From an uncultured Bermanella sp. (GTDB lineage Bacteria > Pseudomonadota > Gammaproteobacteria > Pseudomonadales > Oceanobacteraceae), in assembly GCA_913054445.1 (NCBI GenBank), contig CAJXIK010000001.1, positions 1-34,827 on the forward strand: a stretch of 34,827 nt of DNA. The letters run 5' to 3'. Under the pieces are notes generated by a model. It worked only from the letters and a program-made list of their open reading frames with translations, was not told where the DNA came from and did no database searches. The position numbers and the translations under genes are program-made. The stretch's first letter is position 1. Each line of letters starts with the position of its first letter. Below are positions 26,053 through 34,762 of the stretch, one piece after another.

Positions 26053-26981
26053 TGAGCACTCTAGTTATTGCAGAGCACGACAACGCAAGCATCAATGCCG
26101 CGACTCTTAACACAGTTGCCGCAGCTAAAGCGATTGGCGGCGATATTGATCTATTGGTTGCGGGCCTTGATTGTGGCGCTGCTGCTGAAGCCGCCGCTAA
26201 AATTGACGGTGTTAACAAGGTATTAGTGGCCGATGACGCCGCCTATCAATACCAGTTGGCCGAAGTTATGGGTGATTTAGTTGCTGAACTAGGCAAAGGC
26301 TATAGCCACATCCTAGCGCCAGCTACCACTACAGGTAAGGACTTCTTGCCACGCGCAGCAGCCCTATTAGACGTGAACATGCTGTCTGAAATCATCAGCG
26401 TAGTGTCTGCCGACACTTTCACTCGTCCTATTTATGCCGGTAATGCCATCGCTACGGTTCAGTCCAGCGATGCTATTAAGGTTGTGACAGTACGTGCCAC
26501 TGGTTTTGATGCAGTTGCGGCCGAGGGTGGTTCTGCTGCCGTTGAGTCTGTGAGCACTGTGGCTGACAAGGGTGTTTCTGCGTTTGTCGGTGAAGAGCTG
26601 GCCAAGTCCGACCGTCCAGAGCTAACCGCTGCTAGCATCGTAATTTCTGGTGGTCGCGGTATGCAAAACGGCGAAAACTTCGAGATGCTATACAAGCTGG
26701 CCGACAAGCTAGGTGCCGCCGTGGGCGCGTCTCGTGCTGCGGTTGACGCGGGCTTCGTTCCTAACGACATGCAAGTGGGGCAAACGGGTAAAATCGTTGC
26801 ACCTGACCTCTATGTTGCCGTTGGTATCTCCGGTGCCATCCAGCACTTGGCGGGTATGAAGGACTCTAAAGTCATTGTTGCCATCAACAAAGACGAAGAA
26901 GCGCCTATCTTCCAAGTGGCCGATTACGGTCTAGTGGCTGACTTATTTGAAGCCATCCCTGAGCTAGATAGCAAACTGTAA
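26052..26981 (+). CDS. etfA: Electron transfer flavoprotein alpha subunit
   Basis: Alpha subunit of ETF, 309 residues. The N-terminal half is the ETF alpha/beta fold; the C-terminal half binds FAD: ISGGRGMQNGENF (near 197-209), the GASRAAVDAGFVP loop, QVGQTGK, and VGISGAIQHLAGM. These are all conserved in known alpha subunits. The start overlaps the etfB stop by one base. A strong terminator follows 17 bases after the stop, so the transcript ends here and the gsp genes are a separate unit. Confidence 0.97.
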   Translation: MSTLVIAEHDNASINAATLNTVAAAKAIGGDIDLLVAGLDCGAAAEAAAKIDGVNKVLVADDAAYQYQLAEVMGDLVAELGKGYSHILAPATTTGKDFLPRAAALLDVNMLSEIISVVSADTFTRPIYAGNAIATVQSSDAIKVVTVRATGFDAVAAEGGSAAVESVSTVADKGVSAFVGEELAKSDRPELTAASIVISGGRGMQNGENFEMLYKLADKLGAAVGASRAAVDAGFVPNDMQVGQTGKIVAPDLYVAVGISGAIQHLAGMKDSKVIVAINKDEEAPIFQVADYGLVADLFEAIPELDSKL

Positions 26982-26997
26982 AGTTCCGCTTTGTACT

Positions 26998-27027
26998 AAA
27001 AAGCCAGGCTTAGCCTGGCTTTTTTTT
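26998..27027 (+). terminator. Intrinsic terminator of etfBA
   Basis: AGCCAGGC (27002-27009), loop TTA, GCCTGGCT (27013-27020), then seven further T. A run of A precedes the stem, extending the pairing. Confidence 0.93.
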
Positions 27028-27168
27028 GTTCAAAATTAAGGGCTTAGATCATACACATCACAAATAATGGCAAAAATAGCCGTTTTTAGCTCAGTTAATT
27101 CATATCTAGGAAACTACTAGGTACACTAAGCGTCTATTACAGAATCACAAAATGGACGCAGGCCCGCA

Positions 27169-28656
27169 GTGGACTCAATGGATCAAAACCCAGAACTATC
27201 TCGATTACCTTACGGTTTTGCCAAACGCTTTGGCTTAGTGGCCGAATTGCAAGGTGAATCAGGATACCAAGCCTGGTACAAAGATGATGCTCCCGCCCAA
27301 GCCATGACCGAATGCCTGCGCATCCTCGGTGGCCAAGTCAAATTTGAGGCCGTGAGCGACGACGATTTTAGCATCCAGCTGGCGCGCATCTACCAAGAAA
27401 GCGCCGACAGCCGCGAGGCCATGGAAGAGCTGGGCGACGACATGGACCTGGCCAGCCTGGCCAACCTAATCCACGAAACCGAAGACCTTATGGATCAGCA
27501 AGACGATGCCCCCATCGTGCGCCTCATCAATGGCATCCTCACCGATGCCGTTAAGCGCAACGCCTCCGACATTCATATCGAAACTTTCGAGAAACGCCTG
27601 GTCGTGAGGGCACGTGTGGACGGCGTCCTCCAAGAGGTTCTCGAACCCAAGCGGGCGCTGGCGCCATTATTGGTTAGCCGTATCAAGGTCATGTCCAAGT
27701 TGGACATTGCTGAGAAACGCATCCCGCAAGATGGTCGCATCGCGTTGCGCGTGGCGGGGCGCGAGGTGGACGTGCGCGTCTCGACCATGCCCTCCACCCA
27801 TGGCGAACGGGTGGTCATGAGGCTGCTGGACAAACAGGCGGGCCGCCTCAACTTAAAACAGCTGGGCATGAAGGGCGACAACCTCAGTCGCCTGCTGAAC
27901 ATCATCAGTAAACCCCACGGCATCATCCTCGTAACCGGCCCCACCGGTTCGGGCAAGACCACCTCGCTGTATGCCGCCTTAAGTGAATTGAATGACAGCT
28001 CGCGTAACATCCTCACCATCGAAGATCCGGTGGAATACAGTTTACCCGGCATCGGCCAAACCCAGGTCAGCAATAAAGTAGACATGACCTTCGCCCGCGG
28101 CCTGCGCGCCATACTGCGTCAAGATCCAGATGTGGTGATGATCGGCGAGATTCGTGACCGTGAAACGGTGGAGATCGCGGTGCAGGCCTCTCTTACTGGC
28201 CACCTGGTTTTGTCGACCCTGCACACCAATACCGCGGTGGGGGCGGTCACCCGCTTGCAAGACATGGGCATAGAGCCTTTCTTATTGGCTTCGAGCCTAG
28301 TGGGGGTAGTGGCGCAACGACTGGTAAGAACCCTGTGCCAGCAGTGCAAGGTCGAATACGCCGCCGATGACGCCGAGAAAGCCCTATTTGCGCTCGCCCC
28401 CCATGAAAATTTAACCCTCTATCATGCCAAGGGCTGCACCCAATGCAGTGGTACGGGGTACAAAGGGCGTCGTGGTATTTACGAGATTATCGAGGTGGAT
28501 GAGACACTAAAGACCCTAATCCACAACGCCGCAGGGGAACTCGACATAGAAAAATACGCTCGCTCCAAGAGCAACAGCATACAACAAGATGGCCTGCGCA
28601 AAGCCCGTGAGGGTGAGACCACCATAGAGGAAGTGCTCAGGGTCAGTAAGGCTTAA
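27169..28656 (+). CDS. gspE: Type II secretion ATPase GspE
   Basis: Cytoplasmic hexameric ATPase that drives pseudopilus assembly. The 495-residue protein has an N-terminal domain (1-100) that would contact GspL, then Walker A GPTGSGKT at 257-264, the Asp box, Walker B in DPDVVMIGEIRD (near 316-327), the His box in LTGHLVLSTLHTN, and a zinc-binding CQQC...CTQC pair (about 385-430) typical of GspE and PilB. The start is either GTG 27169 or ATG 27178; neither has a good ribosome-binding site, and the difference is three residues. It opens a nine-gene operon and is followed by gspF after one base. No gspC or gspD precedes it. Confidence 0.95.
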   Translation: MDSMDQNPELSRLPYGFAKRFGLVAELQGESGYQAWYKDDAPAQAMTECLRILGGQVKFEAVSDDDFSIQLARIYQESADSREAMEELGDDMDLASLANLIHETEDLMDQQDDAPIVRLINGILTDAVKRNASDIHIETFEKRLVVRARVDGVLQEVLEPKRALAPLLVSRIKVMSKLDIAEKRIPQDGRIALRVAGREVDVRVSTMPSTHGERVVMRLLDKQAGRLNLKQLGMKGDNLSRLLNIISKPHGIILVTGPTGSGKTTSLYAALSELNDSSRNILTIEDPVEYSLPGIGQTQVSNKVDMTFARGLRAILRQDPDVVMIGEIRDRETVEIAVQASLTGHLVLSTLHTNTAVGAVTRLQDMGIEPFLLASSLVGVVAQRLVRTLCQQCKVEYAADDAEKALFALAPHENLTLYHAKGCTQCSGTGYKGRRGIYEIIEVDETLKTLIHNAAGELDIEKYARSKSNSIQQDGLRKAREGETTIEEVLRVSKA

Positions 28657-28657
28657 T

Positions 28658-29872
28658 ATGGCAGTTTTCGAATATGTGGCCCTCAACGAGAAGGGCAAGC
28701 AAAAAAAAGGCATACTGGAAGCCGACAGTCCTCGCCAGGTACGCCAGCAGTTACGTGATAAGCACTGGATGCCCCTGTCGGTGGAAGTCGCTCAGGTAAA
28801 GTCTAATGCTAACCCCTTTGCCAACGTTTTTCGCCGCGGCATCAAGACCGCCGATCTGGCCATGCTCACCCGCCAGTTATCCACCCTAATATCCGCCGGC
28901 CTGCCCATCGAAGAGACTTTAAGGGCCACCGCCGAGCAGACTGAAAAGAAACACATTAAGGCCATGATTCTCGACATTCGCTCGCGGGTGCTCGAAGGCC
29001 ACAGCCTTGCCGCCGCCCTCAACGATTTTGACTACGCCTTCCCCAAACTGTATCGCGCCACGGTGGCGGCTGGTGAACATGCCGGGCACCTAGACACCGT
29101 GCTAAACCGTTTGGCCGACTATATGGAGAGCAGCCAGGTTAACCAGCAAAAAATCAAGCTGGCTGCCGTTTACCCCATTATTCTTTGCATCGTGGCCGTG
29201 GGCATAGTGGTGGGGTTATTAACTTATGTGGTGCCCGACATTGTCGAGGTGTTTGTTAAGAATGGTCAGGCCTTACCGCCCCTCACCGAGGCCATGATTT
29301 CAGCCAGTGACTTCCTGCAAGCCCATGGCTTTTTACTGCTTGTGGTGGTTATTGCCGCCGCTATTGGCTTTAAATGGGCATTGCAGAAAGAACACCTGAA
29401 GCGTCGCTACCATGAAATGATGTTGCACATGCCGTTCTTTGGCAAGATGGTGAAAAGTTTCAATACCTCTAGCTTTATCAGCACTTTGGCCATCTTAAAC
29501 GCCAGTGGGGTGCCCCTAGTGGAAGCCATGAAAATTGCCGCCCAGGTGGTGGGCAACGTGATCATAGAAGAGCGACTGGGGGTGGCCTCGCAACACGTCA
29601 CCGAAGGGGGTAGCCTTCATCAGGCTCTGCAAGAGACCCATGTGTTCCCGCCCATGATGCTGCACATGATTGCCAGCGGCGAAGTAAGCGGCGAGCTAGA
29701 TACCATGCTAGAAAAAACCGCTAAAAATCAAGAAAACGACCTACAGAACACCATCACCACTTTGGTGAGCATGTTCGAACCCATCATGTTACTGGCCATG
29801 GGGGGCATAGTAGTCTTGATCGTCATCGCCATCATGTTGCCAATACTTAACATGAACCAAATGATTAACTAA
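28658..29872 (+). CDS. gspF: Type II secretion platform protein GspF
   Basis: Polytopic inner-membrane protein of the secretion platform. The 404-residue protein has two T2SSF domains: a first cytoplasmic one (about 70-170) with LTRQLSTLISAGLPIEETL, then transmembrane segments near 170-195 (AAVYPIILCIVAVGIVVGLL) and near 222-240, a second cytoplasmic domain with SFNTSSFISTLAILNASGVP, and a last transmembrane segment near 375-397. The ATG is one base after the gspE stop. Confidence 0.95.
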   Translation: MAVFEYVALNEKGKQKKGILEADSPRQVRQQLRDKHWMPLSVEVAQVKSNANPFANVFRRGIKTADLAMLTRQLSTLISAGLPIEETLRATAEQTEKKHIKAMILDIRSRVLEGHSLAAALNDFDYAFPKLYRATVAAGEHAGHLDTVLNRLADYMESSQVNQQKIKLAAVYPIILCIVAVGIVVGLLTYVVPDIVEVFVKNGQALPPLTEAMISASDFLQAHGFLLLVVVIAAAIGFKWALQKEHLKRRYHEMMLHMPFFGKMVKSFNTSSFISTLAILNASGVPLVEAMKIAAQVVGNVIIEERLGVASQHVTEGGSLHQALQETHVFPPMMLHMIASGEVSGELDTMLEKTAKNQENDLQNTITTLVSMFEPIMLLAMGGIVVLIVIAIMLPILNMNQMIN

Positions 29873-29920
29873 CCCACTTTGCTCAACACGCTTATTTTAA
29901 AACTGTCATAAGGACATTGC

Positions 29921-30334
29921 ATGAAAAACCAAAAGGGCTTCACCCTCATCGAAATCATGGTGGTATTGGCCATACTAGCAGGTCTCATCGCCATGGTGGC
30001 CCCCAACATCATCGGCGAAGCCGGGCGCGCTAAGGTAAAGACCGCTAAGGCCGAAATGGCCAATATCGCCTTGGCATTAGACATGTACAAGCTCGATAAC
30101 TTCCGTTACCCAAGCACCTCTCAGGGCATCGAGGCCTTGGCCAGTAAGCCCGCTGGCTCTCCCGAGCCTAAGAATTACAAGGCCGGTGGTTACATGAAAA
30201 AAATGCCGGTGGACCCATGGGGCACGCCGTACCTCTATTTTTCCAAGAAGAGTAACTATGAAATTGTATCGTTAGGGGCCGATGGTGAAGAGGGTGGCGA
30301 AGACGACGCCGCCGATATCAGCAGCAACGATTAG
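29921..30334 (+). CDS. gspG: Major pseudopilin GspG
   Basis: Main subunit of the type II secretion pseudopilus. The 137-residue precursor carries a class III leader, MKNQKG, cut before FTLIEIMVVLAIL, with Glu5 of the mature protein present. The C-terminal DPWGTPYLY and the acidic EIVSLGADGEEGGEDDA match the calcium-binding end of GspG. AAGGAC lies before the ATG. It sits 48 bases after gspF, the largest gap in the operon, so a separate promoter is possible but was not found. GspG is normally made in large excess over the minor pseudopilins. Confidence 0.96.
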   Translation: MKNQKGFTLIEIMVVLAILAGLIAMVAPNIIGEAGRAKVKTAKAEMANIALALDMYKLDNFRYPSTSQGIEALASKPAGSPEPKNYKAGGYMKKMPVDPWGTPYLYFSKKSNYEIVSLGADGEEGGEDDAADISSND

Positions 30335-30341
30335 CAGCCTC

Positions 30342-30896
30342 ATGGCGCAGCGTGGATTCACCCTCATAGAGATACTGGTGGTGCTGGTCATCATCAGCGT
30401 CATCGTCTCTATGGCGGCGATTAATACCGGCACCGACCCTCGTCGCCAGCAACTAATAGCCGAGGCTCAGCGCCTGCGCTTTATCATGGAAGACCTATCC
30501 GAGCGCGCCATCTTCAAAAATATCGACCTCGGTTTCGTGGTGAATAAAACGCAAATCGGTGTGTATGAATACACTCAGGTTACCCCTAAAGATGACAACG
30601 ACCCCGACTCAAAGGCGCTTTATAGCTGGCAGCTGTCCCAGCAAACAACCAATAACCCTATCAAATTATCCGCCCCCGCCATGAGTCTATCCCTGTCTGT
30701 GCAAGGCTTATCCGTGGTCTTGTCCTATGCAGGCACGCAAGGCAGCAAAGAAATAGAGCCGCATTTTTATGCCTATAGCTCGGGTGAACAAGACGTGACC
30801 CGCTTCGAAATCTCCATGGAGGATTTGCAATTTACGAGCACAGTGAAGGGCATGGGAGTGGGGCGGTTTTATACGGGGGGGATCGATGAACCATAA
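30342..30896 (+). CDS. gspH: Minor pseudopilin GspH
   Basis: A 184-residue minor pseudopilin. The leader MAQRG is followed by FTLIEILVVLVII, the class III prepilin cleavage pattern with Glu5. The start was set at ATG 30342, because the frame upstream overlaps the end of gspG and adds residues before the leader that a prepilin would not have. The globular part is weakly conserved, as usual for GspH. Seven bases separate it from gspG, and it overlaps gspI by 11 bases. Confidence 0.88.
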   Translation: MAQRGFTLIEILVVLVIISVIVSMAAINTGTDPRRQQLIAEAQRLRFIMEDLSERAIFKNIDLGFVVNKTQIGVYEYTQVTPKDDNDPDSKALYSWQLSQQTTNNPIKLSAPAMSLSLSVQGLSVVLSYAGTQGSKEIEPHFYAYSSGEQDVTRFEISMEDLQFTSTVKGMGVGRFYTGGIDEP

Positions 30897-31272
30897 GCAG
30901 AGCGGCTTCACCCTGTTAGAGGTGATGATCGCCATCACTATCTTTGCCATGCTTGCCAGCACCATCTCACAGGTGGCGGCGGTGACTGTGGATAGCCAAG
31001 TGCACCTAGAGAAAAAACTCTTGGCCAGCTGGATCGCCGAAAACGACCTCATTAAGATGCGCTCCCTATCCTGGGACGAGATTAAATCCGGCAAAGACGA
31101 GCTTAAATTCTCGGATCGCCAGTGGCTGCTTAAGCGGGTGGTGACAGACAAAAAAACATTTGCCGGTATTAACCTGCCCATAGAGGTAAGGGAGGTAAGT
31201 GTGTCTGTCTATATTAAGAGCCAGCCAGAACATGCCCTACAAACTTTCGTGGCCTACATAGCCAATGACTAA
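30886..31272 (+). CDS. gspI: Minor pseudopilin GspI
   Basis: A 128-residue minor pseudopilin. The leader MNHKQSG precedes FTLLEVMIAITIFAM, with Glu5. GspI is thought to form the pseudopilus tip with GspJ and GspK. It overlaps gspH by 11 bases and gspJ by 8, so the three are translated together. The C-terminal part (VREVSVSVYIKS...) is typical of the GspI fold. Confidence 0.92.
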   Translation: MNHKQSGFTLLEVMIAITIFAMLASTISQVAAVTVDSQVHLEKKLLASWIAENDLIKMRSLSWDEIKSGKDELKFSDRQWLLKRVVTDKKTFAGINLPIEVREVSVSVYIKSQPEHALQTFVAYIAND

Positions 31273-31993
31273 CATGCCTAAATACGCCTCTCAAAACGGC
31301 TTTACCTTATTAGAAGTCTTGCTGGCGGTGAGCATTACCGCCGGCATTGGCATCGGGGCCACGCAATTATTGTCGAGCATAATGGCCACCAGCCAGGCCA
31401 CCGAGCAAAGATTCTTACAGCTAAGGTACATGCAACGCATGGACCTGCTCATGCGCCGTGACTTCTGGCAGGCAGCAGGGCGCGCCATAAAAGATGAATA
31501 CGGCAGCGTTAAACAGGCCCTCACCACAGACTCACATTACCTCGTGGAATTTACCCGCGCCGGGCAGGGGTTAAGGAAGGGTAAGCATCGCGCTAACCTA
31601 CAAAGAGTGGCCTATGCCCTAAGAAGCCACGACAGCGAATTTTGCGCGGATGCCATCAAGGACCCCTCTGCCAGCACCACGGGCAATTGTTTCATTCGCT
31701 TCTTTTGGCCAGTATTAGACCAGGCCTCCGACAGTGCTCCCCCCATAGTGCAGGTATTGCTGGACGATGTGGAGGATGTATCATTTGCTTTTCGGGGTCA
31801 GGCCATCGACTTTGGCAACCCAAATAACACCATCAGAAACGATGACTGGCAGGAAGAGTGGCCCTCGCCCTTCGTGATGCCCAATATGACCCTAGATTTA
31901 GCCCAAGTTAAGGTGACCTACACCCTAAAAAAACTGGGTGAGATCGAAAGAATATACGAGGTGCCGCGTCATGCCTTCATACGCCCCCTATAA
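31265..31993 (+). CDS. gspJ: Minor pseudopilin GspJ
   Basis: A 242-residue minor pseudopilin of the tip complex. The leader MTNMPKYASQNG precedes FTLLEVLLAVSITAG. Downstream MQRMDLLMRRDFWQA and the VLLDDVEDVSFAFRG region are usual in GspJ. Its ATG overlaps the gspI stop region by 8 bases. It overlaps the next gene, gspK, by 23 bases. Confidence 0.93.
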   Translation: MTNMPKYASQNGFTLLEVLLAVSITAGIGIGATQLLSSIMATSQATEQRFLQLRYMQRMDLLMRRDFWQAAGRAIKDEYGSVKQALTTDSHYLVEFTRAGQGLRKGKHRANLQRVAYALRSHDSEFCADAIKDPSASTTGNCFIRFFWPVLDQASDSAPPIVQVLLDDVEDVSFAFRGQAIDFGNPNNTIRNDDWQEEWPSPFVMPNMTLDLAQVKVTYTLKKLGEIERIYEVPRHAFIRPL

Positions 31994-33071
31994 GCCAAGC
32001 CCCTATAAACAAGGCGGGCTCGCCCTCATCACGGTATTGTTTATATTTGCCTTAGTGTCGCTATTGGCGGTCTCCATGCAAAAAAGGCAGGTCATGAGCA
32101 TGGCCCAGGCCAGCGCCACCTTTAACCGTAGCCAAGCCATGTTGCTGGCGGTCAGCGCCGAAGATGTGGCCAAGGCATTTTTGAAGCTAGACGGCACACG
32201 GGATAATCAAAATAACAAGCCGCTGGACAGTGCGGTGGAGCTGTGGAATAAACCAGTTACCATGCCATTATCCTCTGCCGAAGTGTTTATGAGTATTCGG
32301 GATTTACAGGGTTTGTTTAATCTGAACGCCCTCAGGATGGACCCCAGCGGCACCAATGCCGCCGCGGTCGATAAAGCCCGGGAGCGCTTCGAGAGCTTAT
32401 TAAGCAGCCTGTCCCTGCCTGCCAGCGCCATTCCATCCACCATAGCGCGTGAGACTCAAGATTGGTTCGATATAAATAGTGCGGCAAGCAATACCTATCA
32501 AAATCTCACACCGCCCTACCGAGCGTCAGGCCTTGACTTTAGCCACCCATCCGAGCTGCTATTGTTAGAGAGTATGGACCTCGAAAGCTACCACATCATC
32601 GAACCCTATGTGACGGCGCTACCCTATGGCACACCACTCAACGTCAATACTACCCACGAACATATTTTACAGGCCTGGGACCCCACGTTATCTCTATCTA
32701 AGGCTAAGGCCGTGGTGGCGGTGGCGCGGGCCGGAGAGTGCGGCCCCACATTCAGAGACACCAATGTATTTGCAAGTATCGATGATTTTTGGCAAAACAA
32801 AATCATTGAAGACCAAGTGGACCCGGTTAAAAATGCAAAAGGCCATACAAATTGGGGGCGCGAGGACTTCGCTGTTAAGAGCCAGTACTTCAGTGTGATG
32901 ATCATGATTAAAACAGGACAAGATGCGGATGCCAGCCAATTAATACTGGAGTCCATTATCAAGCGTGACATGGGGCCGGATGGCTTCATTGGCGTGGTCT
33001 ATCGTGACTTCTCGCGTAAACTCGAAGACATAACCACACGCTTAAAAATAATTAACTGCTCACCCACATGA
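31971..33071 (+). CDS. gspK: Minor pseudopilin GspK
   Basis: Largest minor pseudopilin (366 residues), the likely tip of the pseudopilus. The leader ends KQGG before LALITVLFIFALVSLLAVSM; position 5 of the mature part is Thr, not Glu. GspK is the one pseudopilin that normally lacks Glu5. The globular part contains the FNLNALR region and the SLSKAKAVVAVA helix-hairpin-helix-like segment seen in GspK. The start is ATG 31971 with GAGG about 8 bases upstream; an upstream GTG at 31938 would add 11 residues inside gspJ. An 11-bp direct repeat spans its stop codon and the next start. Confidence 0.92.
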   Translation: MPSYAPYKPSPYKQGGLALITVLFIFALVSLLAVSMQKRQVMSMAQASATFNRSQAMLLAVSAEDVAKAFLKLDGTRDNQNNKPLDSAVELWNKPVTMPLSSAEVFMSIRDLQGLFNLNALRMDPSGTNAAAVDKARERFESLLSSLSLPASAIPSTIARETQDWFDINSAASNTYQNLTPPYRASGLDFSHPSELLLLESMDLESYHIIEPYVTALPYGTPLNVNTTHEHILQAWDPTLSLSKAKAVVAVARAGECGPTFRDTNVFASIDDFWQNKIIEDQVDPVKNAKGHTNWGREDFAVKSQYFSVMIMIKTGQDADASQLILESIIKRDMGPDGFIGVVYRDFSRKLEDITTRLKIINCSPT

Positions 33072-33088
33072 AACAAGCCACATGAAAC
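33064..33088 (+). repeat. 11-bp direct repeat at the gspK-gspL junction
   Basis: CCACATGAAAC occurs at 33064-33074 and 33078-33088, a period of 14. The first copy holds the ATGA overlap of the gspK stop and reads MKQAT then stop; the second holds the real gspL start. It looks like a small tandem duplication. Confidence 0.75.
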
Positions 33089-34236
33089 TACTGCTGCTTA
33101 ACCACACACACGACCCGGCATTGCACCTGCAAGGCAGTGGCCAGCTTACGGATGTGACCGACCTTGCGGTCAACGATGTGATCCTCCTAACCGGCACGCA
33201 ATGCCAAGTGCTTAATGCCCCCATGCCCATCAAGCAGCCAAGGCAGATCATCAAGGCGCTGCCGTTTGCCTTGGAAGATCAGCTGGCCAACGAACTGGAG
33301 CAAAATCACCTGGTTTTTTTGGGGCGTGACAACGGCCAAGCCCATGCCGCCACCATCAGCCACCAGACCATGGCCAGCGTTAGTCAAACCTATCCCGTCC
33401 AGAAGATGTTTTTTGCCCCGTTGTTGCTGCCTTGTCAGCCCGGCGTCACCAGCATCCTCATCGTCAATGGTCAGGCCTGCGTGCGCCTCGGTGAGTGCTC
33501 GGCGTTTAGCGTGCCGCGGGCATTGCTGGCGCTCACCCTTGAAAGGCACTTAGCGCAAGACAACGCCAACGAGGCGGTGACCCTGTGCTTTGCAGAAGAG
33601 TCAGATGAGCTCTTGCATGTTCAACTGGAGAATCTCGGCTTAGCCGTTAGCCGTCAGTCATTTACCGAGGTTTACCAGCACTTAGCCGCACAGGCCAAAC
33701 AGACTAAAAACAACTTATTGAGCGGCCCCTATCAGCCAAAAATCAAAGAGGACAATGCCGCCACGCAGAAGTTTAAGGGCGTATTTATCTTGGCGGCCAG
33801 CGTCTTCGTCATGGTGGTGGCCAGCAACTGGCTGAGTGCAACGCAGCAGAATAACCTGGCCGCCTCGGTGCAGGCCGCGTCCAAGCAGTATTATCAAACA
33901 TTGTTCCCCGATGAGACGGTACGCCGTGGCCTCAAACGCATGTTTAACGACAAGCTCGAGACGGCATCCCCGAGTGCTCAGAGCAGCACCGGTTTCACGC
34001 AGATACTGGCTCAGGCCAGTGCGCAGATTCGCCAGAATAAAGATGCCCAGCTGCAATCGGTGCGCTTCGCCAGCAATAAGGGGGTGTTAGAGATGAGCCT
34101 GTTAACCCTAAACATCGCCCAACTAGACAGCATCAAGCAGCAGTTAGAAAAGAACGGCTTACGGGTGGAAATTGCCTCGGCCAACAATGATGGTAAACGC
34201 ATCAAAGGTTTATTAAAGGTATCTAGCAATGGCTGA
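33082..34236 (+). CDS. gspL: Type II secretion inner-membrane protein GspL
   Basis: Bitopic inner-membrane protein that ties the ATPase GspE to GspM. The 384-residue protein has an actin-like cytoplasmic part (about 1-230) with the familiar LPFALEDQLANELEQ (60-74), one transmembrane segment at about 233-252 (GVFILAASVFVMVVASNW), and a periplasmic ferredoxin-like domain. It starts 10 bases after the gspK stop and has no clear ribosome-binding site; the repeat described at 33064 may allow re-initiation. It overlaps gspM by 8 bases. Confidence 0.9.
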   Translation: MKLLLLNHTHDPALHLQGSGQLTDVTDLAVNDVILLTGTQCQVLNAPMPIKQPRQIIKALPFALEDQLANELEQNHLVFLGRDNGQAHAATISHQTMASVSQTYPVQKMFFAPLLLPCQPGVTSILIVNGQACVRLGECSAFSVPRALLALTLERHLAQDNANEAVTLCFAEESDELLHVQLENLGLAVSRQSFTEVYQHLAAQAKQTKNNLLSGPYQPKIKEDNAATQKFKGVFILAASVFVMVVASNWLSATQQNNLAASVQAASKQYYQTLFPDETVRRGLKRMFNDKLETASPSAQSSTGFTQILAQASAQIRQNKDAQLQSVRFASNKGVLEMSLLTLNIAQLDSIKQQLEKNGLRVEIASANNDGKRIKGLLKVSSNG

Positions 34237-34762
34237 AGTAATAGCACAATTAAAAACGCAGATAGGCCAGCAGGTACAAGCCTCGAGCCTCTATCAATCG
34301 GCTCATACCTGGTTTAACGCGCTCGGCGCACGGGACCAAATCCTGGTTAAGGGGCTCGCGACGCTCGTGGTGCTGGCCTTCATCATCAGCTGGACCTGGC
34401 AGCCCAGTGAGAAGGCACTGAAGCGGGCCGAGACACGTCTGGCCAGCGAGTTAACATTCCACCAAACCATGAAAGAAAATGCGCACCTCTTTGCCACCGC
34501 AAACCCTGCCAGTGGTGCCTCGTTTAAAGGCTCGATACTGAGCCTAGTGAACAACACCGCTAAGGCTAAAAATATTGCCTTAAAACGCTTCGAGCCGGAA
34601 GGCACACGGGGCTTACGCATCTGGTTAGACCAAGCGAATTTTAACTCCGTCATCGACTGGTTAGAACTGTTAGAGACTCAGAAGGGCATCACCATAGAGC
34701 AAATATCCATCGACAAGGTGAGCCCTGGGCGGGTCAATTTAAGGGCCGTGCTAAAGGCGTAG
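34229..34762 (+). CDS. gspM: Type II secretion inner-membrane protein GspM
   Basis: A 177-residue bitopic protein that partners GspL. A short cytoplasmic part is followed by a transmembrane helix at about 38-57 (ILVKGLATLVVLAFIISWTW) and a periplasmic ferredoxin-like domain ending in the short beta strand VNLRAVLKA. Size and layout match GspM, a poorly conserved family. The ATG overlaps gspL by 8 bases. The remaining 65 bases of the window after it show no start codon with a clear ribosome-binding site, so gspN or other genes cannot be assigned. Confidence 0.88.
   Translation: MAEVIAQLKTQIGQQVQASSLYQSAHTWFNALGARDQILVKGLATLVVLAFIISWTWQPSEKALKRAETRLASELTFHQTMKENAHLFATANPASGASFKGSILSLVNNTAKAKNIALKRFEPEGTRGLRIWLDQANFNSVIDWLELLETQKGITIEQISIDKVSPGRVNLRAVLKA

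Noticed and set aside
27061..27130. A promoter for gspE
   Set aside because: A TACACT at 27122-27127 could be a -10, but the expected -35 is poor and alternatives are equally good, so no call is made.
30282..30341. Longer N-terminus for GspH
   Set aside because: The extra 20 residues would place a non-leader sequence before a standard prepilin cleavage site and overlap gspG.
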